A DNA stretch of 64,000 nucleotides from Phycisphaera sp. (GTDB taxonomy: Bacteria > Planctomycetota > Phycisphaerae > Phycisphaerales > SM1A02): positions 62,001-126,000 of the forward strand of contig WGMP01000009.1 of NCBI GenBank assembly GCA_016124975.1, given 5' to 3'. Below, in pieces: positions 33,184 through 42,251 of this stretch. How positions within the stretch are numbered: position 1 is the first letter of the stretch; the number at the start of each line of letters is the position of its first letter. The notes under the pieces were generated by a model that was given only the letters and a program-made list of their open reading frames with translations, was not told the origin of the DNA and ran no database searches. The translations under genes and the position numbers were made by a program.

Positions 33184-33314
33184 CACGCGTCGGAGTCCCC
33201 AGCCGGGGGTGCCCGCATGCTTCAGCATGCGGAACGACACGCGTCGGAGTCGACGGATGGCGTCATCCGTTCCTTGGACTTCGTCCAAGGGCACCCGTGA
33301 TTGTCGTGTCGCAC
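33184..33314. repeat. Long hairpin repeat, copy B
   Basis: About 131 bp, same ends as copy A. The third hairpin is CCTTGGAC-TTC-GTCCAAGG, a perfect 8-bp stem. It ends 15 bp from the DUF1501 stop, so it may serve as that gene's 3' structure. Confidence 0.75.
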
Positions 33315-33329
33315 GCCTTCGCGTCTCCG

Positions 33330-34856
33330 TCACGCCATGATCCCGCGCACCAGCTCGCCCTTCACGTCGGTGAGGCGGTAGTCGCGGCCCTGCGCGCGAT
33401 AGACGAGCTTCTTGTGGTCGAGACCGAGAAGATGCAGCATGGTCGCATGGAGGTCGTGCACCTCGACGGGCTTGTCGACGATGTTGTAGGAGTACTCGTC
33501 GGTCTCGCCGTAGGTGATGCCCGGCTTGATGCCGCCGCCCGCGAGCCACACGGAGAAGGCGCGCGGGTGATGGTCGCGGCCGTAGTTGTCGCGCGAGAGC
33601 TGCCCCTGCGAGTAGACCGTGCGGCCGAACTCGCCGCCCCAGAGGACGAGGGTCTCGTCGAGCAGTCCGCGGCGCTTGAGGTCCTTCACGAGCGCGGCCT
33701 GCGCCTGGTCGACCGCCTTCGCCTGCGCGCTGAGCTCGCCGGGGAGATTGCCGTGCTGGTCCCATCCGCGCATGTAGAGCTGGATGAAGCGCACATCCCT
33801 CTCAGCGAGGCGTCGGGCGAGCAGGCAGTTCGCCGCGAAGGAGCCTGGCTTGTGGACATCGGGGCCGTACATCTCGAGCGTGGCGGGATCCTCGTCGGAG
33901 AAATCGGTGAGCTCGGGCACCGACATCTGCATGCGGTAGGCCATCTCGTGCTGCGCGAGGCGCGCACGCACCTCGGGGTCGAGGCTCTCCGTGAACTCCG
34001 TCTCGTTCAGCTCGCCGACGAGATCGAGCATGCGGCGGCGGTCCTCGCGCGTGACGCCGTCAGGGTCGCGGAGGTAGAGGACAGGGTCGCGCCCCGAGCG
34101 GAGGCGACAGCCCTGGTGTTCGCTCGGAAGGAACCCGCTGCCCCAGAAGCGCGCGCTCAGGGCCTGCATGTTGCCGACGCCCTGCGTGATCATCACGACG
34201 AACGCGGGCAGGTTCGCGTTCATGCTGCCGAGGCCATAGCTCATCCACGAGCCGAAGCTCGGGCGGCCCGGCTGCTCGGAGCCCGTCTGGAAGAAGGTGA
34301 TGCCGGGCTCGTGGTTGATCGCCTGCGTGTGCATCGAGCGGATCAGGCACATCTCCTTGGCGATCCCGCCCGTATGGGGCAGGAGCTCGGAGAGATGGAC
34401 GCCGTCCTCGTTGTTCTCGTAGCGGTCGAAGCGGAACTTCGAGGGCGCCACGGGGAGGCGGTCCTGGCCGCTTGTCATCGTGGTGATGCGCTGGCCCTTG
34501 CGGATCGAGTCGGGGAGGTCCTCGTTGAAGCGCGCGGCGAGCCCGGGCTTGTAGTCGTAGAGGTCGAGCTGGCTGGGTGCCCCCTCCATGTGCATGTAGA
34601 TCACGCGCTTCGCCTTCGGGGCGAAGTGCGGCGCAGGCGACCCGCCCGCGAGGGGCGCGGCGGGAAGGCCGTTCGGAGCGAGGATCGTGGCGCCCGAGGC
34701 CTGCTGCGTGCCGAAGAGCGACGCGAGCGCGGCGCCTCCGAGGCCCGCCCCGATCGAGCCCGCCATCGCGCCGAAGAAGCGGCGGCGGGTCATGTTGAGG
34801 AGGTACTCCTCGAGTCCGTCCGCGGGCGTCGCGCTGATCCTCGGTTGCTTCGACAT
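33330..34856 (-). CDS. DUF1501 domain protein (second locus)
   Basis: 508 residues with a long twin-arginine-type leader ([20 protein letters not shown], about 22-41) and DUF1501 motifs: [89 protein letters not shown] and [18 protein letters not shown]. It lies 74 nt downstream of the DUF1549/1553 partner and is surely in its operon. The start is the ATG at 34856 (MSKQPRIS); a start at the later MTRRRFF would give a shorter leader. The partner order (DUF1549/1553 first) is the same as at 942-4600. Confidence 0.9.
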   Translation of the reverse strand: MSKQPRISATPADGLEEYLLNMTRRRFFGAMAGSIGAGLGGAALASLFGTQQASGATILAPNGLPAAPLAGGSPAPHFAPKAKRVIYMHMEGAPSQLDLYDYKPGLAARFNEDLPDSIRKGQRITTMTSGQDRLPVAPSKFRFDRYENNEDGVHLSELLPHTGGIAKEMCLIRSMHTQAINHEPGITFFQTGSEQPGRPSFGSWMSYGLGSMNANLPAFVVMITQGVGNMQALSARFWGSGFLPSEHQGCRLRSGRDPVLYLRDPDGVTREDRRRMLDLVGELNETEFTESLDPEVRARLAQHEMAYRMQMSVPELTDFSDEDPATLEMYGPDVHKPGSFAANCLLARRLAERDVRFIQLYMRGWDQHGNLPGELSAQAKAVDQAQAALVKDLKRRGLLDETLVLWGGEFGRTVYSQGQLSRDNYGRDHHPRAFSVWLAGGGIKPGITYGETDEYSYNIVDKPVEVHDLHATMLHLLGLDHKKLVYRAQGRDYRLTDVKGELVRGIMA

Positions 34857-34930
34857 GGTTCGGGTCCTGATGGCTGGAGTGCGGGCGGGCGTGGGCAGGT
34901 GCTTCGAGGCGCGCGGTGCGGCGTCGTCCG

Positions 34931-37900
34931 TCAGTCTTTCACGATGGTCGCGTCGCTCGACAGGATGGCGTTGGCGACGAGCGTCCAGGCGGCGAGCTCC
35001 TCGGGGGGCAGGTCGTGGCCGATCGTGGATGCGCCGACCGAGACGAACAGACGGGCGTCTTCGGGCGCCTCGTGGTAGCGCGCGCGGAACTCCGCGAGCG
35101 TCCCGAGGAGCCGCTCGAGCGACGCGGCCGATGGCTGCGTGCCCGTCGCGCGGCGGAAGAGGAGCGCGGCGCGCGCGCGGTCGTCGGACGCATCGGCAAG
35201 CACGCGCGACGCCGCGGCGCGCGCGGCCTCGACGAACTGCGGGTCGTTCCAGAGCGCGAGCGACTGGAGCGGCGTGTTCGTGACGAGCCGCTTCGTCGAG
35301 CAGAACTCGCGCGTGGGCGCGTCGAAGGTGAGCATCGTCGGCGGCGGCGCCGCGCGCTTCCAGTAGGTGTAGAGGCTGCGGCGCCAGAGGTCGTCGCCCG
35401 AACCCTGCTCGTAGACGCGGGTGTTCGACTGCGGCATCGCGACTTCCTGCCAGAGCCCCTCGGGCTGGTAGGGCTTCACGCTCGGCCCGCCGAGACGCTC
35501 CTTGAGGAGGCCGCCGACGAAGAGCGCCTGGTCGCGGATCGCCTCTGCGCTGAGGCGCTGCCGCGGGAACGACGCAAGCATGCGGTTGCCCGGGTCGCGC
35601 GCCGCGATCTCGGGGCGCACGCGCGAGGCCTGGCGGTAGGTCGCGCTCGTGACGATGTCGCGCACGAGGGCGTGCATGTCCCATCCGCCCTCGCGGAAGC
35701 GCACGGCGAGGTGGTCGAGAAGCTCGGGGTGCGTGGGCCACTCGCCCTGGAGGCCGAAGTCGTCGCTCGTGCGGACGAGGCCGTTCCCGAAGAAGAGCTC
35801 CCACACGCGGTTGACGGTCACGCGCGCGGTGAGCGGGTTCTCGTCGGAGACGAGCCACTCCGCGAGGCCGAGACGGTTCCTCGGCGCGTCGTCGGGCATC
35901 GCGCCGAGCACCGTCGGCACGCGCCGCGACACGGGGCGGTTGCGGTCGGCCTGGTCGTAGAGCCCGCGCGCGTGGACGAAGGTCTCGCGCGGCGTCGCCA
36001 TCTCGCGCATCACCATCGTGCGCGGCGTCGAGGCGAGGAGCGTGGCGCGCTCGGACTCGATGCGCGCGATCTCCTTCGCGGCCGCGACATAGGTCGGCGA
36101 GAAGCGCTCGCGCCAGACATCGCGCGCGCGCTCGACGACTTCGCCCCGAACGGTGCCCTCGGGCAGGCCAAGCGCGACCATGCGCTGGTCCCAGACGCCC
36201 TCGCTCGGCAGCGCGCGGTGGTAGAAACCAGCCGCGCCGCCGGTGTTGACGACCTTGGCGACGAGGAAGTTCTGCCCTGGCGAAAGGTCGATCGAGACAC
36301 GGTCCTGGTCGGGCGCGACCCCGCGCTGGGCTTGGTTCTCATAGACCTTGCGGCCGTTCACGAAGAGGACGAGGCCGTCGTCCGAGCCGAACGAGAGATC
36401 GATCTTGCGCGCGTCGGGCGAGAAGATCTGCCGCGCCACGAACTCGGCGCCGATCGACTCCGCGAGGCGCACGGGGGTCGCCTCGAGGACGCCCGGCGCG
36501 TACCGCCACGAGCCGGGGTTTCCCTCGGGGCCGAAGGTCTTGCCGAGCGCAAGGCCTGCTTCCTTCTCGGGGCCGTAGTCGATGCGGTAGGCGTCGCCGG
36601 GGGCGCCGTAGAACGGGCCCGCGATGTACCACGCGCTCGAGGCCTCGGGAAGCGCTGCGACCGCGGCGTCGTCGGCCGCGATCGGCGTGAGGCGCACGCG
36701 GCCGAAGACATGCTGCGCGTAGGGCGAGTCGTAGTCGAGGCGGATGCGGAGCTCCGTGCCGCCTGCGAAGCCGAAGGGCCGCGCGGCCGCGAAGAGCGCG
36801 CCGCGGGCGCCGTCCGACTGGTGGGCGCCGACGGCCCAGTGGCGGCCGTCGTCGGAGGCGAGCGCGTTGACCGCGCGATAGTCGCCGTCCGCCTGCTCGG
36901 CGTCGGCCCAGGCCCAGGCGAGTTCGACCGTCTCGCGGCGCGATGGATCGGAGACCGAGACGGCCTCCACGGAGATCCCGTCGAGGACTGCGTTCCCGTT
37001 CGGCGCGCGCCCGACGCGCGCGCCACCGCCGAACGACGGATCGACGAGCGCCTCGAGCAGCACGAATCGGAGTCCTTCCGCGTCGGTGCGGAGGACGATC
37101 GTATGCTCGTCGACGGCGGGGTTCGCGCCGCGCGCGACGACCGAGCGGTCGGATTCGATCGAGAGTTCGGCGCCGTCGCGGCTTGTCGCGGAAACGACGC
37201 GGGACTCGGCCGCGTGGAACCGGCCGCGCACCGACTGCGTGAACGCGGCGAGTTCGGCGGCTTCGCTCTCGCCCGAGGCGCGCTGCGCCTCGCGGGCGCG
37301 CGCTTCCGCCTCGGCGAGGATCGAGAGCCGGCCCGCATCCTCTGCGCGCGGCACCTCGATGTAGGGCTCGAGCGCGCGGTTCGCATCGGGCACCTGCGAG
37401 TAGATGCCTGGCTCCTCGTTCGAGTTGAAGAACGCGACGAGCGAGTAGAAGTCGTCGATCGTGATCGGATCGAACTTGTGGTCGTGGCAGCGGGCGCAGC
37501 CGACCGAGAGGCCGAGGAACGCGGTTCCCACGGTGTTCACGCGGTCGACGGCGTACTCGAGGAGGTATTCCTCGTTGATGGCGCCGCCCTCGTCGGTCGT
37601 CACATGGGCGCGATTGAAGCCGCTCGCGACGATCTGGTCGATCGTGGCCGAGGGGATGAGGTCGCCCGCGACCTGCTCGACGATGAAGCGGTCGTAGGGC
37701 TTGTTGGTGCGGAAGGCCTCGAGCACCCAGTCGCGCCAGAGCCACATCTGGCGGCCGGCGTCCATGTGGATGCCGCTCGTGTCGGCGTAGCGCGCGATGT
37801 CGAGCCACGGCACCGCGAGACGCTCCGCGGTGCGTGATGCGTAGGGCTCCTCGGTGAGAAGCCGCGCCACGAGCCGCTCGTAGCGGTCGGCGCGGGCGTC

Positions 37901-38605
37901 GGCGAGATACGCGTCGGTCTCCGCGGGCGTCGGCGGGAGCCCCGTGAGGTCGAGGTAGATGCGGCGGACGAGATCCTCGGGCTCGGCCTCTGGCGAGGGC
38001 GCCGTGCCTGCGCGCTCGAGTTCGGACTGGATGAAGCGGTCGATGTCGCCGCGCGCCCAAGATGGATCGGCGACGCTCGGCACGGCGGGCGCCGCGGGCG
38101 CCTCAAAGGCCCAGTGCGCCTCGTAGGGGGCGCCCATCTCGATCCAGCGGCGGATGAGCTCGCGCTCGGCGGGAGAGAGCGTCGACTTGCCGCTCTCGGG
38201 CGTGGGCATCACCTCGTCGGGGTCGTGCGAGTTGATGCGCTTCCAGATCTCGCTTGCCTCTGGGTCGCCTGGGACGATCGCGGCGCCGTCCTCGCGCGCG
38301 GCGATCGCCTCCTCGCGGATATCGAGACGGAGCCCCGCCTTCTGATGGTCGCGGTCGGGGCCGTGGCAAAGGAAGCAGCGGTCGGACAGGATCGGGCGGA
38401 TGTCGCGGCCGTAGCGGATCGGCGCGGGCTCGAGCGCGTGCGGGCCGTCGGCGGGCGATGGCTGCGAGCCCGACGCCGGCGACACGGTGGACGCGAAGGA
38501 CGCGGGCGATGCGGTCGCCCCCCTCCCGATCGCTGGAGCGAGTGCGCTGGCAGCCGCAAGGCTGGCAAGCGCGACCGTGACGACGACCGGGCTTCGCGGA
38601 ATCTT
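34931..38605 (-). CDS. PSD1/DUF1549/DUF1553 protein with large central insertion
   Basis: 1224 residues. A signal segment (about 8-33) is followed by a PSD1-type cytochrome-like domain with CFLCHGPD (Cys78, Cys81, His82), a DUF1549 region (about 185-400) containing [11 protein letters not shown] (Cys371, Cys374, His375), a central insertion of about 450 residues with beta-rich segments (including [20 protein letters not shown], resembling a PA14 or galactose-binding fold), and a DUF1553 region (about 930-1200). Two CxxCH motifs suggest c-type haem; the substrate is unknown, possibly a glycan given the insertion (inference). The start is a GTG at 38605 with TACACT 7 nt upstream and no Shine-Dalgarno. 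Operon with the DUF1501 gene. Confidence 0.9.
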   Translation of the reverse strand, partial: KIPRSPVVVTVALASLAAASALAPAIGRGATASPASFASTVSPASGSQPSPADGPHALEPAPIRYGRDIRPILSDRCFLCHGPDRDHQKAGLRLDIREEAIAAREDGAAIVPGDPEASEIWKRINSHDPDEVMPTPESGKSTLSPAERELIRRWIEMGAPYEAHWAFEAPAAPAVPSVADPSWARGDIDRFIQSELERAGTAPSPEAEPEDLVRRIYLDLTGLPPTPAETDAYLADARADRYERLVARLLTEEPYASRTAERLAVPWLDIARYADTSGIHMDAGRQMWLWRDWVLEAFRTNKPYDRFIVEQVAGDLIPSATIDQIVASGFNRAHVTTDEGGAINEEYLLEYAVDRVNTVGTAFLGLSVGCARCHDHKFDPITIDDFYSLVAFFNSNEEPGIYSQVPDANRALEPYIEVPRAEDAGRLSILAEAEARAREAQRASGESEAAELAAFTQSVRGRFHAAESRVVSATSRDGAELSIESDRSVVARGANPAVDEHTIVLRTDAEGLRFVLLEALVDPSFGGGARVGRAPNGNAVLDGISVEAVSVSDPSRRETVELAWAWADAEQADGDYRAVNALASDDGRHWAVGAHQSDGARGALFAAARPFGFAGGTELRIRLDYDSPYAQHVFGRVRLTPIAADDAAVAALPEASSAWYIAGPFYGAPGDAYRIDYGPEKEAGLALGKTFGPEGNPGSWRYAPGVLEATPVRLAESIGAEFVARQIFSPDARKIDLSFGSDDGLVLFVNGRKVYENQAQRGVAPDQDRVSIDLSPGQNFLVAKVVNTGGAAGFYHRALPSEGVWDQRMVALGLPEGTVRGEVVERARDVWRERFSPTYVAAAKEIARIESERATLLASTPRTMVMREMATPRETFVHARGLYDQADRNRPVSRRVPTVLGAMPDDAPRNRLGLAEWLVSDENPLTARVTVNRVWELFFGNGLVRTSDDFGLQGEWPTHPELLDHLAVRFREGGWDMHALVRDIVTSATYRQASRVRPEIAARDPGNRMLASFPRQRLSAEAIRDQALFVGGLLKERLGGPSVKPYQPEGLWQEVAMPQSNTRVYEQGSGDDLWRRSLYTYWKRAAPPPTMLTFDAPTREFCSTKRLVTNTPLQSLALWNDPQFVEAARAAASRVLADASDDRARAALLFRRATGTQPSAASLERLLGTLAEFRARYHEAPEDARLFVSVGASTIGHDLPPEELAAWTLVANAILSSDATIVKD

Positions 38606-38612
38606 CACGCTC

Positions 38613-38618
38613 CGCAGT
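38613..38618 (-). promoter_or_regulatory. -10-like box TACACT, 7 nt before the GTG start
   Basis: TACACT then GCGGAGC then the GTG at 38605 on the minus strand; predicted leaderless or near-leaderless transcript of the DUF1549/1553-DUF1501 operon. Confidence 0.45.
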
Positions 38619-38699
38619 GTACAGGGCGACCACCCGCGGCCAACCCGCTTGGGCACGAGGCGGCGCAGTTGGACAGAAGTTTCGGGGATCCCGCCGTGG

Positions 38700-41600
38700 T
38701 CAGTCGGTGGGGCCGAGCCGCACGACCTCGCGGCGGTCGACGAAGAGAAGCTCGAGCCGAACGGCCTCGCGCGGGAGCGAGAACATCTCGGCCACCGCGT
38801 CGCCGTACGACGCGAGCTGGGCGCGATATCCCTCGATCTTGGCCTCGAGCGCCGCATGCGACGAGTCGACCGCGCCCGTCTTGAAGTCGATGATCGTGGC
38901 GCCGACGACGACGCCGCCACGGTCGGAGAGGACGAGACGGTCGATGCGGCCGTTCACGACCGCGCCGTCGATCTCCCGAGCGAACGCGAGCTCGGTGAGG
39001 ACGCTCACGCGGTCGACGCCGGATGCAGCGGGCCGCGCACGCACATCGAGCGCATGCCCGACCGAACCGACGATCCCGCGATCGGCGGCGATCTTTGCCA
39101 GCATCTCGCGGACTCCGCGCGCGAGCGCGTCGGAGATAGGCTCGCCCTTCTCGACCGCGGCGCGCCGCCGCGCAGAGGCGACGATCGCATCGAGCCGCGC
39201 GGGGTCTTCGAGCTCCTCGATCGACTCGACCTCGCGGAAGCACTCGTGGACAAGCACGCCGCGCAGCGCGATGTCGTCGTCGGTGAACGGGTCGAGGCCC
39301 CACACGGCGTTCGTCTCGTGCGACGAAGGCGGTGCGGCGCGGCCGCGTCGACGCGGCGTCACGATCACGAGAGGCGCATCGGCGGACGGCGACTGCGCGG
39401 ACTCCTGCCCTGCGGCCTGCGCGGACTCCGCGTCGGAGTGGTGCCCTTCGCGCTGGCGAGGCTCGGCGCCTGCGCCCGCGCCAGCACGCTCGCCTACCTC
39501 CTCGCCCGCGTAGATCGACTCCCAGAAAGGCTCGGCCTTCGCCGCTTCCGAGGCATCAGCCACCGTGTCGAGCCACTTGGGTGTCAGCTCGTCGGCGCAG
39601 ACGAGCGCATCGGGTCGGGCGGGCGGACGGTCGAGCGCGCGGCGGATGAGCTTGGCGGCGGTCGGGTAGTCGCCCTTGTCATCGTGGTTCATGACGAGAT
39701 GCAGCCCTCGCCGCGCGCGCGTCACAGCGACATAGAAGGTCGAGAGGTCGTCGAGGATGCCACGGCGCCGCTCGTCGCGCTCGATGACGGCGAGCTCGGG
39801 CACCCACGCGCGGACCTCCTCCGCGAAGAGCGGCGCGACGAGCCGCGGCGGCTCGCTCGGGGTCGGGCGATAGACGCCCCAGCCCTTCGGCGTCTCGCCC
39901 CAGTTCTCGTCGAGGGTGAGGCAGATCACCTCGTCGAACTCGAGACCCTTCGAGCGATGGACGGTCATCACGCGCACGCGGTCGGCGGAACTCGAGTCGG
40001 CTGTGTCGGCCTCGACCGCGTCGATGAAGTCGAGGAGCCGCGCGGGCGGCGCGTCTGCGAAGTCCTCGGCGATCGCGACGACGCGCGCGAGGCGGCCCGC
40101 GTCGATCGGGGAGAGGCCGAGGCCCTTCAGCGCGTCGAGCGCCGAGCGGACGACTCCCGCAAGCCCCTCGTCTGCGATGCGCGCGCGCATGGTCGATGCG
40201 AACTCGACCGCCCGCGCGTGGGCGACGCGCGTCGAGGCGTGGCTCTCGAGCGGCGGAAGGGCCGTGACCACGGCCATCGGTCCGCGCGAGACGAGGAAGT
40301 GCGAGATGCGGTCGTCGGGCATGTCGACGAGACGCAGCATCGCCAGGACGCCCACGACCGCTGGCGAGTCGAGCAGCATCGCTCGCCCCTCGTCGCTCGC
40401 GGCGACGCCGCGCCGCTTGAGCTCGGCGATCGTCTCGGCGATGCCCTTGTTGGTGCGGATCAGGATGCCAACCGAGCGCTCGGGGTGCTCGCGCGCGATG
40501 CGCGCCGCGATGTCGGCTGCGACCGCGTAAGGCGAGACCTCGATGTCGTCGGCGTTCGGGTCGCCGCGGTCGTCGCCCGTCACCGTGCCGTAGGCGTAGG
40601 CGGCGATACGGCCGCCGAGCGAGCGCTTCGCGGACTCGTGCCGCTCGAACCGCCACTCGCGGAGCGCGCGGGAATAGGCGCTTGCGGTGCAGTCGGCGGG
40701 AAGCCCCGTGCGCGCAACCCAGCCCTCGAGATCGACCTTGTCGCTGGTGAGCGCCCCCTTCGCGTCGTCCTTCGCGAGGGCGAGCACATCGGACTCGTAG
40801 TCGGCGAAGACGCGGTTCACGAAGTCCATGAGGATCGGCGACGAGCGGAAGCTCTTGCGGAGCGGTTCGCTTGGCCCGAGTTGCGCGGCGTAGTTGGCGG
40901 CGATCTCGGCGATGAGGCCGGGCGTTCCGCCGCGCCAGCCGTAGATCGACTGCTTCGGGTCGCCGACGAGCAGGAACCCGCCCGCGCGCTCGGGGGCCTT
41001 GACCCCGAGCACATCCTCGAGGAGCGGCCGCAGGGAGAGGAACTGCTCGACGGATGTGTCCTGCGCCTCGTCGATGGCGAGGTCGCGCAGGTCGACCCCA
41101 AGCGCGGCGCGCAGCTCGGTCGGATCGGACACGCGCGAGTCCTCGCGTCCGGCCGCCGCAGCGACGCCGCGCGTGATGTCGGCGAAGCCGAAGAGCCCGC
41201 GCTCGGCCTGGAGCCGCCTGAGCACGGCGTCGGCCTTCGGCAGGAGCTCGCGGGCCGCGCGCATCTGGTCGCGCAGCTGCTTGACGAGCGCGGCGCGGAG
41301 ATGGGGCGCGAGCTGGACGGCGAGCTCCTGGAACTCCTCGGGGATCCTGTTGCGACCGAAGGTGCTCCCCTCGACCATCCGCGGGAAGAGCGTGCTCTTC
41401 GCGATCTTGCGGAAGTCGCGGTTCCGCAGCTCGTCCTGCAGCTTCGTCCATGCGCGCTGGAAGTCCTGGTACGGCGTGCCGTCCTTCTTCCTCGGCGGCA
41501 CAAGCGCGTCGCAGCGAGCGAGAAGTGCGTCCCATCCCTCGCGGGTGAGCCGCGCGTCCGCCTCGAGCTCCTCGGCCCAGCCGAAGACGCGGTCGACGGC

Positions 41601-42251
41601 TTCCACGCCCTTCACGGCGACCGCGCGGTACATGTCGAGCGGCGTGACGCTTGCGCCGCCGAGCCGCGACTCGATCGCACTCGAGACGCTCGGCTTCGGT
41701 TCACCCTGCTCGAGAAGGTCGAGCAGCGCGTCGGCGCTTTCGTCGGTGAGGATCTCGGCTGCGGCAAGTGCGCGCAGTTCCTCGAGCTCGTGCTCCTCGG
41801 CGAGCGTCCACTCGGCGGGAAGCCCGACCTCCTCGGGCATGGCGGTCGCGATGCGGTGGAAGAAGCCGTCGATCGTTCCGATCGACAGGCGATGGAGGTC
41901 GGCCGCGAGCGCCTTGAGCGCTGCGGTGTATTCGGCCTGTGTGGCGTCTCCGACGACGGCGCGGAACTCCTTGCGCGCCTTTGCGCCATCATCGCCCGCG
42001 CGGGCGCCCTGCGCCGCGTGCGAGAGGACGCGCGCGAGGATCTCTCCCGCCGCCTTGCGCGTGAAGGTGACCGCGAGCGCGCGCGCGGGCTGCGGAGCGC
42101 GGCCTGCGCGGACCTCGTCGATCGACCATCGAAGGATGCGGTTTGCGAGCGTCCAGGTCTTTCCCGAGCCCGCGTTGGCGATCACGATCGACCGCGGAGC
42201 GGGCCCCGACGACGAAGCGGCTTCGCCCACGGCACTTTCCAGAGCGCTCAT
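38700..42251 (-). CDS. addA: AddA-type UvrD helicase / PD-(D/E)XK nuclease
   Basis: 1183 residues. A superfamily-1A helicase: Walker A IANAGSGKT (Lys31), ALAVTFTRKAAGEI, IDEAQDTSVEQ, VGDPKQSIYGWRGG, VMTVHRSKGLEFDEV and FYVAVTRARRGLHLV. A C-terminal PD-(D/E)XK nuclease (about 1010-1180) has VHECF, NGRIDRL and IDFKTG followed by the Gln/Tyr helix (YRAQLASY). This is the AddA subunit of the double-strand-break resection complex of the RecBCD class. The ATG overlaps the AddB stop (ATGA). Names follow from paired context; a stand-alone UvrD-like nuclease is less likely. Confidence 0.88.
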   Translation of the reverse strand: MSALESAVGEAASSSGPAPRSIVIANAGSGKTWTLANRILRWSIDEVRAGRAPQPARALAVTFTRKAAGEILARVLSHAAQGARAGDDGAKARKEFRAVVGDATQAEYTAALKALAADLHRLSIGTIDGFFHRIATAMPEEVGLPAEWTLAEEHELEELRALAAAEILTDESADALLDLLEQGEPKPSVSSAIESRLGGASVTPLDMYRAVAVKGVEAVDRVFGWAEELEADARLTREGWDALLARCDALVPPRKKDGTPYQDFQRAWTKLQDELRNRDFRKIAKSTLFPRMVEGSTFGRNRIPEEFQELAVQLAPHLRAALVKQLRDQMRAARELLPKADAVLRRLQAERGLFGFADITRGVAAAAGREDSRVSDPTELRAALGVDLRDLAIDEAQDTSVEQFLSLRPLLEDVLGVKAPERAGGFLLVGDPKQSIYGWRGGTPGLIAEIAANYAAQLGPSEPLRKSFRSSPILMDFVNRVFADYESDVLALAKDDAKGALTSDKVDLEGWVARTGLPADCTASAYSRALREWRFERHESAKRSLGGRIAAYAYGTVTGDDRGDPNADDIEVSPYAVAADIAARIAREHPERSVGILIRTNKGIAETIAELKRRGVAASDEGRAMLLDSPAVVGVLAMLRLVDMPDDRISHFLVSRGPMAVVTALPPLESHASTRVAHARAVEFASTMRARIADEGLAGVVRSALDALKGLGLSPIDAGRLARVVAIAEDFADAPPARLLDFIDAVEADTADSSSADRVRVMTVHRSKGLEFDEVICLTLDENWGETPKGWGVYRPTPSEPPRLVAPLFAEEVRAWVPELAVIERDERRRGILDDLSTFYVAVTRARRGLHLVMNHDDKGDYPTAAKLIRRALDRPPARPDALVCADELTPKWLDTVADASEAAKAEPFWESIYAGEEVGERAGAGAGAEPRQREGHHSDAESAQAAGQESAQSPSADAPLVIVTPRRRGRAAPPSSHETNAVWGLDPFTDDDIALRGVLVHECFREVESIEELEDPARLDAIVASARRRAAVEKGEPISDALARGVREMLAKIAADRGIVGSVGHALDVRARPAASGVDRVSVLTELAFAREIDGAVVNGRIDRLVLSDRGGVVVGATIIDFKTGAVDSSHAALEAKIEGYRAQLASYGDAVAEMFSLPREAVRLELLFVDRREVVRLGPTD

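Larger units (their letters stand above)
32867..33314. repeat. Composite repeat island: 44-bp tandem units interleaved with two about 132-bp hairpin copies
   Basis: The 570-bp gap between the SerB-SerA start and the DUF1501 stop holds no convincing gene. One 44-bp unit (32867-32910) is followed by long copy A (32915-33047), three contiguous 44-bp units (33048-33091, 33092-33135, 33136-33179) and long copy B (33184-33314). The 44-bp unit centres on CGGAGTCCCCACACTTGAT. The long copies contain GCATGC-TTCA-GCATGC, GGATG-GCG-TCATCC and a third hairpin that differs between copies yet stays paired. I see no transposase, target-site duplication or coding logic; it resembles a dispersed planctomycete repeat family. 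Confidence 0.8.

Noticed and set aside
32867-33314. CRISPR array
   Set aside because: The 44-bp units are contiguous with no variable spacers, and no cas gene is nearby.
33122-33340. Small coding frames inside the repeat island
   Set aside because: They are translations of the repeat units (repeating VGVPTLDRRVG-type peptides) with no start signal or family.
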